From Vreelandella venusta (GTDB taxonomy: Bacteria; Pseudomonadota; Gammaproteobacteria; Pseudomonadales; Halomonadaceae), in the NCBI RefSeq assembly GCF_007989605.1, contig NZ_BJUL01000019.1, positions 1 through 64,000 on the forward strand: DNA of 64,000 nt. The letters are read 5' to 3'. Position 1 is the stretch's first letter. Every line of letters begins with the position of its first letter. The notes below the pieces were generated by a model. That model was not told the DNA's origin and searched no databases. It saw nothing but the letters and a program-made list of their open reading frames with translations. A program made the translations under genes and the position numbers. Positions 7,129-16,487 of the stretch are shown in pieces.

Positions 7129-9570
7129 ATGTCTACGCTTCCAATTGAGCAGCACCTCAAGCCGATTCAGACGGCTCTCTCTGAACATAACCGACTTATC
7201 TTGGTCGCTCAGCCGGGGGCGGGTAAGACAACCAGAGTCCCGCTGACCTTGCTAAACAGTCAATGGGCGCAGGGCCAGAAGATACTGTTGCTAGAGCCTC
7301 GACGGGTAGCTGCTCGTTTGGCGGCAAGCTTTATGGCCGCGCAGCTTAATGAGCCTATCGGTAAGACAGTTGGCTATCGTATGCGCGGGGACAGTAAAGT
7401 GAGCTCGGATACTCGTTTGGAGGTGCTCACTCAGGGCGTCCTGACGCGTATGCTGCAAGATGATCCGTTGCTCGAAGGAGTCGCCGGTATCATCTTCGAT
7501 GAGTTTCATGAGCGCAGCATAGAAGCAGATCTTGGGCTGGCGCTATCGCTGGACATTCAGCAAAGCGTTCGCGATGACTTACGACTGGTGGTGATGTCTG
7601 CGACGTTAGATGTTGCCGCGCTAACAAACGTATTGGGTCGCGATACATGCGTGATTGAAAGCACAGGTCGCGAATTCCCAATCGACACATATCACCGCCC
7701 TTTGGGGGGCGATGAGACGCTAGATGCCGCTGCTTACCGAGTGGTAACCGAGGCCTTGGCGAATGTTGATAGTCGCGACGTGCTGGTGATTTTACCAGGG
7801 GTAGCAGAGATAACCCGGCTAGTACAAATGCTGGAAAATAGTGCCTTTGATGTTGAGGTGCGCGCATTGCATGGCGGCATGTCCATCGAAGCGCAGCAAG
7901 CTGCATTGAGGCTACATGAAACACGCCAGCGAGTGATTGTCGCGACGGCCATTGCGGAATCCAGCGTGACTGTTGATGGCGTTAATGTGGTCATTGACGC
8001 GGGCTTGGAGCGAGTACCGTTGTTTCAGCCGCAAACAGGGCTTACTCGACTAACTACCCGGCGCGTCAATCGTGCCAGCGCTGATCAACGTCGCGGACGT
8101 GCAGGGCGGCAACAGCCGGGCACGTGTTATCGGTTGTGGTCTCAAGAGCAGCCAATGGTTGCTTACGGTGAACCCGAGATAGCCCAAGCTGATTTATCAA
8201 GGCTAGCGCTGGAAGTCGCCAGATGGGGAGCACGTTCGCCAGAAGAGTTAGTTTGGATGACGCCACCGCCTAACGGTGCATGGCAAAGTAGTCAGGCTTT
8301 GCTCCGTCAGCTTGGCATTCTTGATACAGTGGGATTATTAACACCCTTAGGTAAACAAAGTGCGCGCTGGCCGCTTGAGCCACGTTTAGCGGTCATGCTG
8401 TCAAAAGCAGCGTCATTGAATGCAGTACCGCTTGCCTGTGCTTTAGCAGCTCTGTTAGAGGGCAGAGAGCGTGTCAGTGGCTCGCTAAGAGATGCGCTGG
8501 CTCAGCGGCTCGGCCAATCCAGGCGGTTTCCTCAATGGCAACGAGAAACTCAGCGTCTTATGGATATGGCTAGCCTCAAGCTGCCAGATAAGCTACCGCT
8601 TGAGCCGCTTAGCTGCCTGCTGGCGATAGCTTACCCGGATCGTGTTGGTCAATTCATCAGTCCAGGTCGGTTCAAGCTTGCCAATGGCAAAACCGCCACG
8701 CTCTCCGCTAGCCACCTCCTGGCGAATGAAGCATTTATCGTCGCCGTTAGCGTAGAGAGTGCCAGTAGTGAGGCGGCAATTTACCTGGCAGAACCGATTA
8801 TGCAGACAGCGCTTATTGACCTTTACCCTGAAACTCAACAGTGGGAGGAGCGTGTTACTTGGTCAGATGCCCAAGGAAAGCTTCTTGGTGAAGCTGTTCA
8901 GCGCCATGGTGAACTTGTATTGGCACGTCGGCCCTTAGCGGAGTTATCTAGAGAGGCCGTCCAGCAAGCATTGCTGAGTGCATTGAAACAACGACCTGCG
9001 GCGCTTTTTAATGGCAAGGTTAAGCAGTTACGGGGGCGAATGGCGCTAGTGGCGAGCCTTTATTCTGACGTATGGCCTGACTGGTCAGAGAGCGCGCTAT
9101 TGGACAGTTTGGATGTATGGCTGGCACCTTACATGACGGGTATAACACGCTTCAGCCAGCTAGAAAAAATGCCATTCCATAGCTACTTAATGGCAACGCT
9201 TAGTTGGGACGAGCAAAGCCATTTTGAACGTTTAACACCGCCGTCAATAATGGCTCCTAGTGGTAATCAAGCATCGGTTGATTATGAGCCTTGCCTAACA
9301 GGAAGACCGCCAGTGCTTGCTCTGAAGTTACAGGAAGCGTTTGGTTGGCAGGATACCCCCACCGTTGCGGACGGTCATATGCCTGTTGTCATTCATCTGC
9401 TTTCACCAGCCAAAAGGCCGCTTCAAGTGACTCAGGATTTACGTAGTTTTTGGGTGAATGGCTACCCAGAGGTGCGTAAAGAGATGCGTGGCCGCTATCC
9501 TAAACACCCCTGGCCAGAAGATCCGATGACCGCTCAAGCAACGGCATCGACAAAACGACATAAAGTTTAA
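7129..9570 (+). CDS. hrpB: ATP-dependent helicase HrpB
   Basis: DEAH/RHA-family NTP-dependent RNA helicase of largely unknown cellular role. The 813 residues from this start match the usual length of about 810-820. Motifs in order are Walker A in QPGAGKTT (28-35), DEFH (124-127), SAT (157-159) and QRRGRAGR (320-327), followed by the winged-helix/ratchet region and the long HrpB-specific C-terminal domain. ATG 7129 (MSTLPIEQHL) aligns with the family N terminus; ATG 7114, five bases after the TetR stop, is the alternative. Neither start has a strong ribosome site, so translation may depend on the upstream gene. Confidence 0.93.
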   Translation: MSTLPIEQHLKPIQTALSEHNRLILVAQPGAGKTTRVPLTLLNSQWAQGQKILLLEPRRVAARLAASFMAAQLNEPIGKTVGYRMRGDSKVSSDTRLEVLTQGVLTRMLQDDPLLEGVAGIIFDEFHERSIEADLGLALSLDIQQSVRDDLRLVVMSATLDVAALTNVLGRDTCVIESTGREFPIDTYHRPLGGDETLDAAAYRVVTEALANVDSRDVLVILPGVAEITRLVQMLENSAFDVEVRALHGGMSIEAQQAALRLHETRQRVIVATAIAESSVTVDGVNVVIDAGLERVPLFQPQTGLTRLTTRRVNRASADQRRGRAGRQQPGTCYRLWSQEQPMVAYGEPEIAQADLSRLALEVARWGARSPEELVWMTPPPNGAWQSSQALLRQLGILDTVGLLTPLGKQSARWPLEPRLAVMLSKAASLNAVPLACALAALLEGRERVSGSLRDALAQRLGQSRRFPQWQRETQRLMDMASLKLPDKLPLEPLSCLLAIAYPDRVGQFISPGRFKLANGKTATLSASHLLANEAFIVAVSVESASSEAAIYLAEPIMQTALIDLYPETQQWEERVTWSDAQGKLLGEAVQRHGELVLARRPLAELSREAVQQALLSALKQRPAALFNGKVKQLRGRMALVASLYSDVWPDWSESALLDSLDVWLAPYMTGITRFSQLEKMPFHSYLMATLSWDEQSHFERLTPPSIMAPSGNQASVDYEPCLTGRPPVLALKLQEAFGWQDTPTVADGHMPVVIHLLSPAKRPLQVTQDLRSFWVNGYPEVRKEMRGRYPKHPWPEDPMTAQATASTKRHKV

Positions 9571-9605
9571 TGGTGCCGTTTAAAGAGAAGCCTGATCGAA
9601 GAAGA

Positions 9606-9821
9606 TCATTCCGTTTGCTCATCAGGTATTTTACCTGGTAAGCGATAGCGTACTCCGTCGGCGCGCTGCTCTTCATAACGCCGGTTTTCTTCTTCTGGGG
9701 GCACTCCCAGTACAGTCTCTTGCGACCCATCCGGCCAAGTGTAAGTTGTGCACCCGGTTAACGATACTAAGACCACGGTTATCAACGAGAACAACAAAAT
9801 AAATCCACGACATTTGGGCAT
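9606..9821 (-). CDS. small lipoprotein
   Basis: A 71-residue protein with a short basic N terminus, a hydrophobic stretch and a lipobox LTGC ending at Cys24, so it is predicted to be lipid-anchored. The mature part is about 48 residues, polar and acidic, rich in Glu and Arg, with no domain I recognise. ATG 9821 is preferred to ATGs at 9836 and 9833 because ggag lies five to six bases before it. It is convergent with hrpB, and their 3' ends are 35 bases apart. Confidence 0.72.
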   Translation of the reverse strand: MPKCRGFILLFSLITVVLVSLTGCTTYTWPDGSQETVLGVPPEEENRRYEEQRADGVRYRLPGKIPDEQTE

Positions 9822-9922
9822 ATTAGGCTCCATCACCAGTTATAAGCTGCTCTTAGCAAAGCGTGCGTAGTGTGAATGGCACGACAGCAAGTCGTAAGCT
9901 TAATCCCAAATTGTTAGATTTG

Positions 9923-10282
9923 TTAGATTTCTTCCCAAAGGCTACGTCGAAATTCATGGGAAAGCTGAGATACCTTAGCGAAACGCTCAAGGTTAGCATC
10001 GGTAAGCGTTTTGACCATCTCTTGGTAATGCTCAGTGAGTTCCTTAGCGCTACAGCTCTCGTTGTCATCAGTCAGGCATAGCGTCAGTTTTTCGCTACTT
10101 TTAGCGATAGCTTGGAAAAGCTCGGCCTCCAGTTGCATGGCTTCTGTGACGCTCTCAAGCCATGCAATCTGACAACGTACCATTGGCATGGTGCTCAATA
10201 GGCAGTAATGCTGCCACCAAGCCACGATATCTTGGTTGACGTCGTAGGCGGATGAGGGCTGCTTGTTGTGTGTATGGTCCAT
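9923..10282 (-). CDS. uncharacterised helical protein, 119 aa
   Basis: I do not recognise this family. The protein is soluble, predicted largely helical, with Trp and His near the N terminus (IVAWWQHYCLL) and heptad-like leucine spacing through the middle and C-terminal halves. That is vaguely reminiscent of phasin-type proteins, but no signature was seen. It starts at ATG 10282 with aggaacc just upstream. The 3' end faces the small lipoprotein gene on the same strand, 101 bases away, so co-transcription is possible. Coding is supported by the ribosome site and amino-acid composition only. Confidence 0.6.
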   Translation of the reverse strand: MDHTHNKQPSSAYDVNQDIVAWWQHYCLLSTMPMVRCQIAWLESVTEAMQLEAELFQAIAKSSEKLTLCLTDDNESCSAKELTEHYQEMVKTLTDANLERFAKVSQLSHEFRRSLWEEI

Positions 10283-10414
10283 GGCAGGTTCCTATCGAGT
10301 TTTTCAATTTGTGAGGCATTCTTCACAGGTTCTCCTATCTTCAACTATAGCTAAAGCTATGCAGAAGAGCTGCACATTCAGACAGCGCGATACGTGATAG
10401 CGAGGAGAGGCTCA

Positions 10415-10588
10415 ATGTGGTCAGTCGTTAAATCAGTACTGTCAGCACTTTTAGGTGTACAAAATGACCTCAAACGGCAACAGGATTTTTCTAGCGGCAA
10501 CCCCGCTGTCTTTATTGTGACGGGGATTGTAGTCACGCTCATATTTGTTTTGATCTTAGTGGGGATTGCAGTGATTGCATCGCGATGA
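10415..10588 (+). CDS. DUF2970 small membrane protein
   Basis: A 57-residue protein of the DUF2970 type, often found near cytochrome oxidase genes in proteobacteria. The N-terminal segment SVLSALLGVQNDLKRQQDF is followed by one hydrophobic helix (about 31-55). Function is unknown. The ATG at 10415 was chosen because aggagagg lies upstream at the right distance; an earlier in-frame start lacks this. The gene lies 125 bases before coxB on the same strand. Confidence 0.78.
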   Translation: MWSVVKSVLSALLGVQNDLKRQQDFSSGNPAVFIVTGIVVTLIFVLILVGIAVIASR

Positions 10589-10713
10589 AGCGTTGATACA
10601 CCTCACGATAGTTGTTCGTGACGAATGCCACATGTTTTCTATACTGACGTTAATCAGTTAATTCTGACCTAATAAAAGGGTTGGCGAGAACAACAATAAT
10701 AACGGAGGTCGCT

Positions 10714-11835
10714 ATGCATCTATCGTGGCAATGGCTGCTAACCATTACCAGTGCCTTCAGTATCACTCAAGCTCATGCTCATGATAATGGCTGGAATATG
10801 CCTATTGGGGTCACCGATATCAGCCAAGATATTTTTGGGCTGCATATGGCGATTTTTTGGGTATGCGTGGTAATTGGAGTGATTGTGTTTGGGGTGATGT
10901 TTTTCTCACTATTCAAATACAGACACTCAAAAGGGGGAAAAGCGGCGAATTTTCATGAGCATACCTCCGTTGAAATTCTTTGGACCGCTATTCCTATTCT
11001 GATTTTGATTGGCATGGCCGTGCCCGCAACGGCGACGCTGAAGAATATGTACGATTCTTCAGAAGCTGATCTAGATGTGATGATTACTGGCCAACAATGG
11101 CGCTGGCGCTACGAGTACCTTGGTGAAGATGTTGCGTTTACATCCAATATGAGCACACCAACTGCACAAATTCGTGGAGAAGAATCGAGAGATGAACACT
11201 ATTTGTTAGACGTAGATGAGCCATTGGTACTGCCGATCAATCGTAAAGTGCGCTTTTTAATGACGTCAGATGACGTTATTCACTCTTGGTGGGTGCCTGA
11301 GCTAGCCGTTAAGCAGGATACGATTCCTGGGTTCATCAATGAGAACTGGGTGAAAATTAATGAGCCGGGGATCTATCGTGGTCAATGTGCTGAGCTTTGC
11401 GGCGTTAACCACGGATTTATGCCAGTGGTTGTGCATGCGATGGAAGAAGAAGAGTTCGAAGCATGGCTGGCAGAACGTAAAGAAGCCGCAGAGCAAGAGG
11501 CGATGGGGGTTGACCGAGAGTGGGAAATGGATGATTTGATGGCGCGGGGGGAGACTGTTTATCAGACTATCTGTTCTGCCTGTCACCAAAACGAAGGTCA
11601 GGGGGCGCCACCCGCATTTCCTGCACTAGCCAATAATAATCAATTGATTAGCGATTTGGATTGGCATATGGATCGGGTTATTAACGGTGTTTCTGGCGCT
11701 GCTATGCCCGCATTCCGCAGCACGTTAAATCCTGTCGAAATAGCTGCTGTTGTTACTTATACCCGCAATGCTTGGGGCAATGAGACAGGTGATGCGGTGC
11801 AGCCAGCTGTGGTGGCCGAACGTATTGCACAATAA
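10714..11835 (+). CDS. coxB: cytochrome c oxidase subunit II with fused cytochrome c
   Basis: Subunit II takes electrons into the CuA centre of the terminal oxidase. The 373-residue protein has a signal peptide ending near A22, two membrane helices (about 42-67 and 87-108), a periplasmic cupredoxin domain with CuA ligands H190, C225, C229, H233 and M236, and a C-terminal c-type cytochrome domain with CSACH (287-291). The fused haem domain marks a caa3-like enzyme. ATG 10714 is preferred to an upstream TTG because cggagg lies six bases before it and the signal peptide starts here. It is the first gene of the cox cluster. Confidence 0.95.
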   Translation: MHLSWQWLLTITSAFSITQAHAHDNGWNMPIGVTDISQDIFGLHMAIFWVCVVIGVIVFGVMFFSLFKYRHSKGGKAANFHEHTSVEILWTAIPILILIGMAVPATATLKNMYDSSEADLDVMITGQQWRWRYEYLGEDVAFTSNMSTPTAQIRGEESRDEHYLLDVDEPLVLPINRKVRFLMTSDDVIHSWWVPELAVKQDTIPGFINENWVKINEPGIYRGQCAELCGVNHGFMPVVVHAMEEEEFEAWLAERKEAAEQEAMGVDREWEMDDLMARGETVYQTICSACHQNEGQGAPPAFPALANNNQLISDLDWHMDRVINGVSGAAMPAFRSTLNPVEIAAVVTYTRNAWGNETGDAVQPAVVAERIAQ

Positions 11836-11871
11836 TTTAAGGTACTAACAATAAATCAGGCGGAGATGCTC

Positions 11872-13515
11872 ATGGCGCCCAAACTACCTCCTCAACACTC
11901 GCTGCAACATAGCTCCACTGCAGCGGCTGGCGGTCACTCTCATCACGACCATGCAGCTCAGCCCAAAGGGATACTACGCTGGGTTTTGACAACTAATCAT
12001 AAAGAAATTGGTTCTCTATACCTGATTTTTTCTCTCACTATGTTTTTTGTTGGAGGCATATTTGCCCTAGTAGTGAGAGCCGAGCTATTTCAACCTGGTT
12101 TGCAGCTTATAGAGCCGGAATTTTTCAACCAAATGACCACCATGCATGGATTAATAATGGTGTTTGCTGCGGTAATGCCAGCGTTTACTGGGCTAGCCAA
12201 TTGGATGATTCCACTGCAGATTGGTGCGCCGGATATGGCGCTGCCCAGGCTTAATAACTTTAGTTTCTGGCTGCTTCCGGTGGCGTTTACATTGTTACTT
12301 TCTACACTATTTATGCCGGGGGGCGGGCCCAATTTTGGCTGGACATTTTATGCGCCATTATCGACGACTTACGCACCTGCCTCTACAACATTCTTTATTT
12401 TAGCCCTGCACATTGCAGGTATTAGCTCGATTCTTGGGGCTATAAATATTATTGCGACCATTCTGAATATGCGCGCACCTGGAATGCGCATGATGGATAT
12501 GCCGCTGTTCGTATGGACATGGTTAATTACGGCTTTTCTATTGATTGCGGTAATGCCTGTACTAGCGGGCGTTATAACCATGATGCTGATGGATATAAAC
12601 TTCGGTACCAGTTTCTTTGACGCTGCGGGTGGCGGTGATCCAGTGCTTTTCCAGCACTTATTCTGGTTCTTTGGCCACCCTGAAGTTTACATCATGATTT
12701 TGCCGGCTTTTGGTATTGTCTCAGCCATTATTCCTACCTTCGCGCGTAAGCCTTTGTTTGGGTACGCATCTATGGTGTATGCCACGGCAGCTATCGCGCT
12801 GTTGTCATTTTTAGTTTGGGCACACCATATGTTTATCGTCGGTCTTCCGCTAACAGCGGAGCTGTTTTTCATGTACTCGACCATGCTGATCGCCGTGCCC
12901 ACAGGCGTGAAAGTATTTAACTGGGTGACCACGCTGTTTCGTGGCTCGATCAGTTTTGAGCCGCCTATGCTGTTTGCTTTGGCCTTCGTCGTGCTATTCA
13001 CCATAGGTGGTTTCTCAGGACTCATGTTGGCCATTGCACCTGCGGATTTCCAATACCACGATACCTACTTTGTCGTGGCGCATTTCCATTATGTACTGGT
13101 GCCGGGGGCTATTTTTGCCATTATGGCTGGCGTCTACTATTGGCTACCCAAATGGACAGGCCACTATCCTAACGAGCGACTTGCCCAATGCCATTTTTGG
13201 TGCTCTATCGTTGGCGTTAATCTAACGTTTTTCCCTATGCATTTCGCAGGCTTGGCGGGCATGCCAAGGCGCATTCCTGACTATGCCTTACAATTTGCGG
13301 ATTTCAATTTGCTCTCCAGCATTGGTGCCTTCTTTTTTGGTGCGTCACAGCTGATGTTTGTATTGGTTGTAGTGCTGTGCGTGAGAGGAGGTAAAAAAGC
13401 ACCTGCAAAAGCTTGGGAAGGCGCAGAAGACCTAGAGTGGAGCGTTCCCAGTCCGGCACCATTGCATACTTTTGAGACACCGCCCGTATTTAACCGTACC
13501 CATCATCATGACTAA
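11872..13515 (+). CDS. coxA: cytochrome c oxidase subunit I
   Basis: Haem-copper catalytic subunit that reduces O2 to water and pumps protons. It has 547 residues and about 12 membrane helices. The haem a ligands are H92 and H406, CuB is bound by H269 (in GHPEVY, with the cross-linked Y273) and H318/H319, and haem a3 by H404. Both ends carry extra histidines (HSHHDH near the start, a THHHD tail). ATG 11872 is used because cggag lies six bases upstream; the ATG six bases earlier would abut that site. It follows coxB closely. Confidence 0.96.
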   Translation: MAPKLPPQHSLQHSSTAAAGGHSHHDHAAQPKGILRWVLTTNHKEIGSLYLIFSLTMFFVGGIFALVVRAELFQPGLQLIEPEFFNQMTTMHGLIMVFAAVMPAFTGLANWMIPLQIGAPDMALPRLNNFSFWLLPVAFTLLLSTLFMPGGGPNFGWTFYAPLSTTYAPASTTFFILALHIAGISSILGAINIIATILNMRAPGMRMMDMPLFVWTWLITAFLLIAVMPVLAGVITMMLMDINFGTSFFDAAGGGDPVLFQHLFWFFGHPEVYIMILPAFGIVSAIIPTFARKPLFGYASMVYATAAIALLSFLVWAHHMFIVGLPLTAELFFMYSTMLIAVPTGVKVFNWVTTLFRGSISFEPPMLFALAFVVLFTIGGFSGLMLAIAPADFQYHDTYFVVAHFHYVLVPGAIFAIMAGVYYWLPKWTGHYPNERLAQCHFWCSIVGVNLTFFPMHFAGLAGMPRRIPDYALQFADFNLLSSIGAFFFGASQLMFVLVVVLCVRGGKKAPAKAWEGAEDLEWSVPSPAPLHTFETPPVFNRTHHHD

Positions 13516-13550
13516 TAGGCTATCTATCAGTGGATGGCCTAGGGGGATAT

Positions 13551-14141
13551 ATGGCAGTCAACGATACGGTGCAATCAGTTGGGGTTAAGCGGACGGTTAT
13601 TCGTACGGTGGCGGCGCTCATTGGAATGTTTGCCTTCGCATTCGCACTGGTCCCTCTATATAACGTGTTCTGCAGTGTGACAGGGCTTAATGGCAAGGTG
13701 GATACAACGGCCAAAGCCATTATTCATGAAGGAGTTGATCAGTCTCGTTATATTACTGTTCAGTTTATTACTCGAGGTAGTGCGGGATTGCCATGGCGAA
13801 TGAGCGTCGAAAACCGCCAAATGCGTGTGCACCCAGGCCAAACAGCTGAGGTAGATTTTACGTTTACTAACAACAGTCATGTCGAAAGTTGGGGGCGGGC
13901 TGTACCTAGCGTTTCTCCTTCAAACGCTACGACGCATTTAAGAAAAGTAAGCTGTTTTTGTTTCCAAGAGCAGCAACTTCAGGGGGATGAGCGTTTGACG
14001 ATTCCTCTGATATTCCAGCTATCGCGTGACCTTCCCGAGGACATTAATACGATAACGCTGGTGTATACCTTGTACCCGGTTCATCACTTAGTAAAAGACA
14101 CCTCGAAGAATGACAACAACACGATAGGGGATTCGATATGA
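13551..14141 (+). CDS. ctaG: cytochrome c oxidase assembly protein Cox11/CtaG
   Basis: Membrane-anchored copper chaperone that delivers Cu to the CuB site of subunit I. It has 196 residues: one N-terminal membrane helix (about 18-38), a conserved Cys41 just after it, and a periplasmic immunoglobulin-like domain with the copper-binding CFCF motif (135-138). The start at 13551 is supported by an aggggga element directly upstream; an in-frame ATG 21 bases earlier is less well placed. The end overlaps coxC as ATGA, so the two are coupled. Confidence 0.94.
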   Translation: MAVNDTVQSVGVKRTVIRTVAALIGMFAFAFALVPLYNVFCSVTGLNGKVDTTAKAIIHEGVDQSRYITVQFITRGSAGLPWRMSVENRQMRVHPGQTAEVDFTFTNNSHVESWGRAVPSVSPSNATTHLRKVSCFCFQEQQLQGDERLTIPLIFQLSRDLPEDINTITLVYTLYPVHHLVKDTSKNDNNTIGDSI

Positions 14142-14995
14142 GTGGCGGCTACTATGTTCCAACAACGAGTCGATGGCCTATTCTAGGCTCGCTGGCGCTC
14201 GGGGCTATGATGGTGGGTACAGGGATTAAGCTTGTGTACGACACGGGTACCCCGTTCATGCTAATCGGTGTGGCTTGTGTAATCACCGTCATGGGGCTTT
14301 GGTTCAGAGATGTTATTCACGAGTCAATGAGCGGACTTTACGATGCCCAAATGGATCGCTCGTTTCGGTGGGGGATGGGCTGGTTTATTTTTTCGGAGGT
14401 GATGTTTTTTGCAGCTTTCTTTGGTGCGCTGTTCTACGTTAGAACGTTCGCTATACCCTGGTTAGGTGGTGAAGGTGCAAAAGGTGTTTCTGCGTTGCTG
14501 TGGCCTGATTTTGTCGCTCAGTGGCCGTTGTTAAACCCGCCTGATTCATCAGTGGCTGGCCCGGATAGTGTCTTAAGTCCATGGCAATTGCCACTCGTCA
14601 ATACGCTCATTTTGGTAACGTCTAGCATTACGTTAACGGTCGCGCATGAGGCTTTAAAATTGGGCGAACGTAAGACGTGCAGAAACTGGCTGTCAGGAAC
14701 TGTATTGCTAGGCTGCTGTTTTATTATGATTCAGGGCGTCGAATATTATGAAGCCTACAACCATTATGGCATTACGCTTGAGGCAGGTATCTTCGGCGCT
14801 ACTTTCTTTATTCTGACGGGCTTCCACGGCGTTCACGTCATTATAGGTACATTAATTTTAACCAGCATGCTGATACGTATACATAAAGGACACTTTGCCC
14901 AAGATCATCATTTTGGTTTTGAAGCCTCTTGTTGGTATTGGCACTTTGTAGATGTCGTGTGGGTTGGATTATTTATTTTTGTATACGTTTTTTAA
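14138..14995 (+). CDS. coxC: cytochrome c oxidase subunit III
   Basis: Integral membrane subunit that stabilises the oxidase and aids proton uptake. It has 285 residues and about seven helices, with typical segments EVMFFAAFFGALFYVR, TVAHEALKLG and the C-terminal FHGVHVIIGT plus HFVDVVWVGLF. The start overlaps the stop of the Cox11 gene, and the stop lies four bases from the 3' end of the convergent DUF2909 gene. Confidence 0.96.
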   Translation: MSGGYYVPTTSRWPILGSLALGAMMVGTGIKLVYDTGTPFMLIGVACVITVMGLWFRDVIHESMSGLYDAQMDRSFRWGMGWFIFSEVMFFAAFFGALFYVRTFAIPWLGGEGAKGVSALLWPDFVAQWPLLNPPDSSVAGPDSVLSPWQLPLVNTLILVTSSITLTVAHEALKLGERKTCRNWLSGTVLLGCCFIMIQGVEYYEAYNHYGITLEAGIFGATFFILTGFHGVHVIIGTLILTSMLIRIHKGHFAQDHHFGFEASCWYWHFVDVVWVGLFIFVYVF

Positions 14996-14999
14996 TCAA

Positions 15000-15191
15000 T
15001 CAGCCTAAATCTCCCGACCAGAAGCCAAATACTAACAAGGCCATGAGTAGGCATGTTAACCCAATGCGCCATTTAAGGGATGCTAGTAGCCGTCGCGAGC
15101 TGCTGTCATCCTTTAATAAAAAACCTGCGCTGGCCGCTAAGCTAGCGACTATTCCAATAAAAACTAGGCCAATGAGCAGCTTTAACCACAT
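15000..15191 (-). CDS. DUF2909 twin-helix membrane protein
   Basis: A 63-residue protein with two membrane helices (about 2-22 and 40-58) joined by a short loop with KDDSSSRRLLASLKWR, the typical DUF2909 signature. The family is regularly found inside aa3-oxidase loci of Pseudomonas and Halomonas; its function is unknown. The minus-strand start has aaagagg eight bases upstream. Its ATG overlaps the proposed ATG of the divergent SURF1 gene within the palindrome CATG. Confidence 0.82.
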   Translation of the reverse strand: MWLKLLIGLVFIGIVASLAASAGFLLKDDSSSRRLLASLKWRIGLTCLLMALLVFGFWSGDLG

Positions 15192-15915
15192 GAAGAAAAC
15201 CTCTTTTGGGTCGCAACGTCTATACGTCTGGTGTGTGTTTTGGGGCGTATTAGTTTTACTAGGTATCTTCCTAGGACTATGGCAGTGGGAGCGTGCCGCT
15301 GACAAGCGAGTTTTGTTAGCCGCACGGGAGGCTGCGCCTTCGGTTAAATCGCCTCTTACTATGCCAGTAGAGGGATCTGAGTTGCATTTGCAAGGAGAGT
15401 ACCTCGCTAACCATACGCTTTATCTGGATAACCGCATTGTAGATGGGCATTTGGGCGTGGCTGTGTTAACCCCTTTTCGAGATACTTCTGATCAGTTGTG
15501 GCTTATTCAACGAGGTTTTATTGAAACAGGGCCAAGTAGGGCGGCGCCTCAAGCGGATACTCCAGAGGGTGTCGTCAGCGTTTCAGGAGAGTGGCAGGTT
15601 GCGCGCTCCGGCGGTCCGCTATATGGCAAAAACAGGGAAGGGCTAAGGCTGCAGCAGATCAGTTTAACTCCATGGGAATCAACATTGCCCGCCTTCACTT
15701 ACGCTGGCTGGTTGCATGCTGATCAGGGTGAGGGGGTGTTTACGCCCTGGTGGGAAGCTAACGTGATGCCGCCTAGTCGCCATCTTGGCTATGCTTTTCA
15801 ATGGTGGGGATTAGCGCTTGCTGCGACAGTGGTCATGGTATTGGGCGGCCGTCGCCTGCGCAAAGATAGCCTTGCAAAAGATAGTCTTACAAAAGATAGC
15901 TTTACAGGTTGCTGA
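15190..15915 (+). CDS. SURF1-family oxidase assembly protein
   Basis: SURF1/Shy1 protein that helps haem a insertion into subunit I. With ATG 15190 it has 241 residues: a first membrane helix ending in GLWQWERAADKR, a periplasmic domain with LQGEYL, LDNRIVDGHLGV, LIQRGFI and WQV segments, and a second helix near the end preceded by RHLGYAFQWW. The start is uncertain: the ribosome site is poor, and ATG 15172 is an alternative. The C terminus carries a short tandem repeat (KDSLAKDSLTKDSF). It is followed after 10 bases by the SCO-like gene. Confidence 0.87.
   Translation: MKKTSFGSQRLYVWCVFWGVLVLLGIFLGLWQWERAADKRVLLAAREAAPSVKSPLTMPVEGSELHLQGEYLANHTLYLDNRIVDGHLGVAVLTPFRDTSDQLWLIQRGFIETGPSRAAPQADTPEGVVSVSGEWQVARSGGPLYGKNREGLRLQQISLTPWESTLPAFTYAGWLHADQGEGVFTPWWEANVMPPSRHLGYAFQWWGLALAATVVMVLGGRRLRKDSLAKDSLTKDSFTGC
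15862..15906 (+). repeat. three 15-bp in-frame tandem repeats
   Basis: Units start at 15862, 15877 and 15892 with consensus aaagatagycttrca; the third is cut short. They encode the repeated KDSLA/KDSLT/KDSF tail of the SURF1 protein, outside the membrane helix, and so probably arose by slippage without damaging the core. Confidence 0.8.
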
Positions 15916-15925
15916 GGGGAAAAGC

Positions 15926-16432
15926 ATGCAACAACGCCAGCCAGTTCATTATCCGCGAGTTAAATTGATGCTGATATTTGCAGCATTTGCGGCGCCTATT
16001 GTTACTGCGTGGATAATGTTGACATGGCAAATAGGCATACCCAGTGAAGATACTGCCCATGGTCAAGTGCATGTCAGCGTACCAGTACTAGATGACTGGC
16101 CTCTGAGCGCTCAACCCGAAAAAAACGATGCTTGGACACTGGTATTTGATTGTACTTCTCTCTGTGATGAGCGCATGGATGAATTGTGGCGTCTGCACCG
16201 TGCGTTGGGCCGTGAAGCTCCTCGTTTACAGCGGCTGCGAATAGGTGGGAGTGCACAAGAGCTGCCAGGAGAAACGGTTAATCGTTGGCTGGCAGAACCT
16301 GCATGGCGTGAAGAAAATAGTGTATGGCTAATGGATCCTTTCGGCAGGCCAGCGTTGTCATTTAATAAGGCAGTGCCTGCAGCTGATATTCTCGATGATA
16401 TACGTCACTTGTTTAAGGTTAACCCGCTATAG
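15926..16432 (+). CDS. SCO-like thioredoxin-fold membrane protein of the oxidase locus
   Basis: A 168-residue protein with one N-terminal membrane helix (about 13-34) and a periplasmic domain. The segment TLVFDCTSLCDERMDELWRL (about 70-89) has a CxxxC spacing and position like the copper site of SCO proteins, and a WLMDPFGRPALSF segment near the end resembles the 'yLiDp.G' strand of redoxins. It corresponds by position to the unnamed gene between SURF1 and ctaA in Pseudomonas. A copper or thiol role in CuA assembly is inferred. The start is supported by gagggg upstream; it follows the SURF1 gene by 10 bases. Confidence 0.72.
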   Translation: MQQRQPVHYPRVKLMLIFAAFAAPIVTAWIMLTWQIGIPSEDTAHGQVHVSVPVLDDWPLSAQPEKNDAWTLVFDCTSLCDERMDELWRLHRALGREAPRLQRLRIGGSAQELPGETVNRWLAEPAWREENSVWLMDPFGRPALSFNKAVPAADILDDIRHLFKVNPL

Positions 16433-16487
16433 CGAACACCACATTGTTACTCTGCATGCTCGACCTCGCAGGTCGTAAGGAAGCAAC

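Noticed and set aside
10640..10645. TATACT before coxB as a promoter
   Set aside because: A fair -10 match, but no convincing -35 at 16-18 bases; left out of the feature list.
14929..15189. Longer SURF1 frame starting inside coxC
   Set aside because: The extra residues have no SURF1 similarity and lie over the 3' end of coxC and the whole DUF2909 gene; the membrane helix of SURF1 fits a start near 15190.
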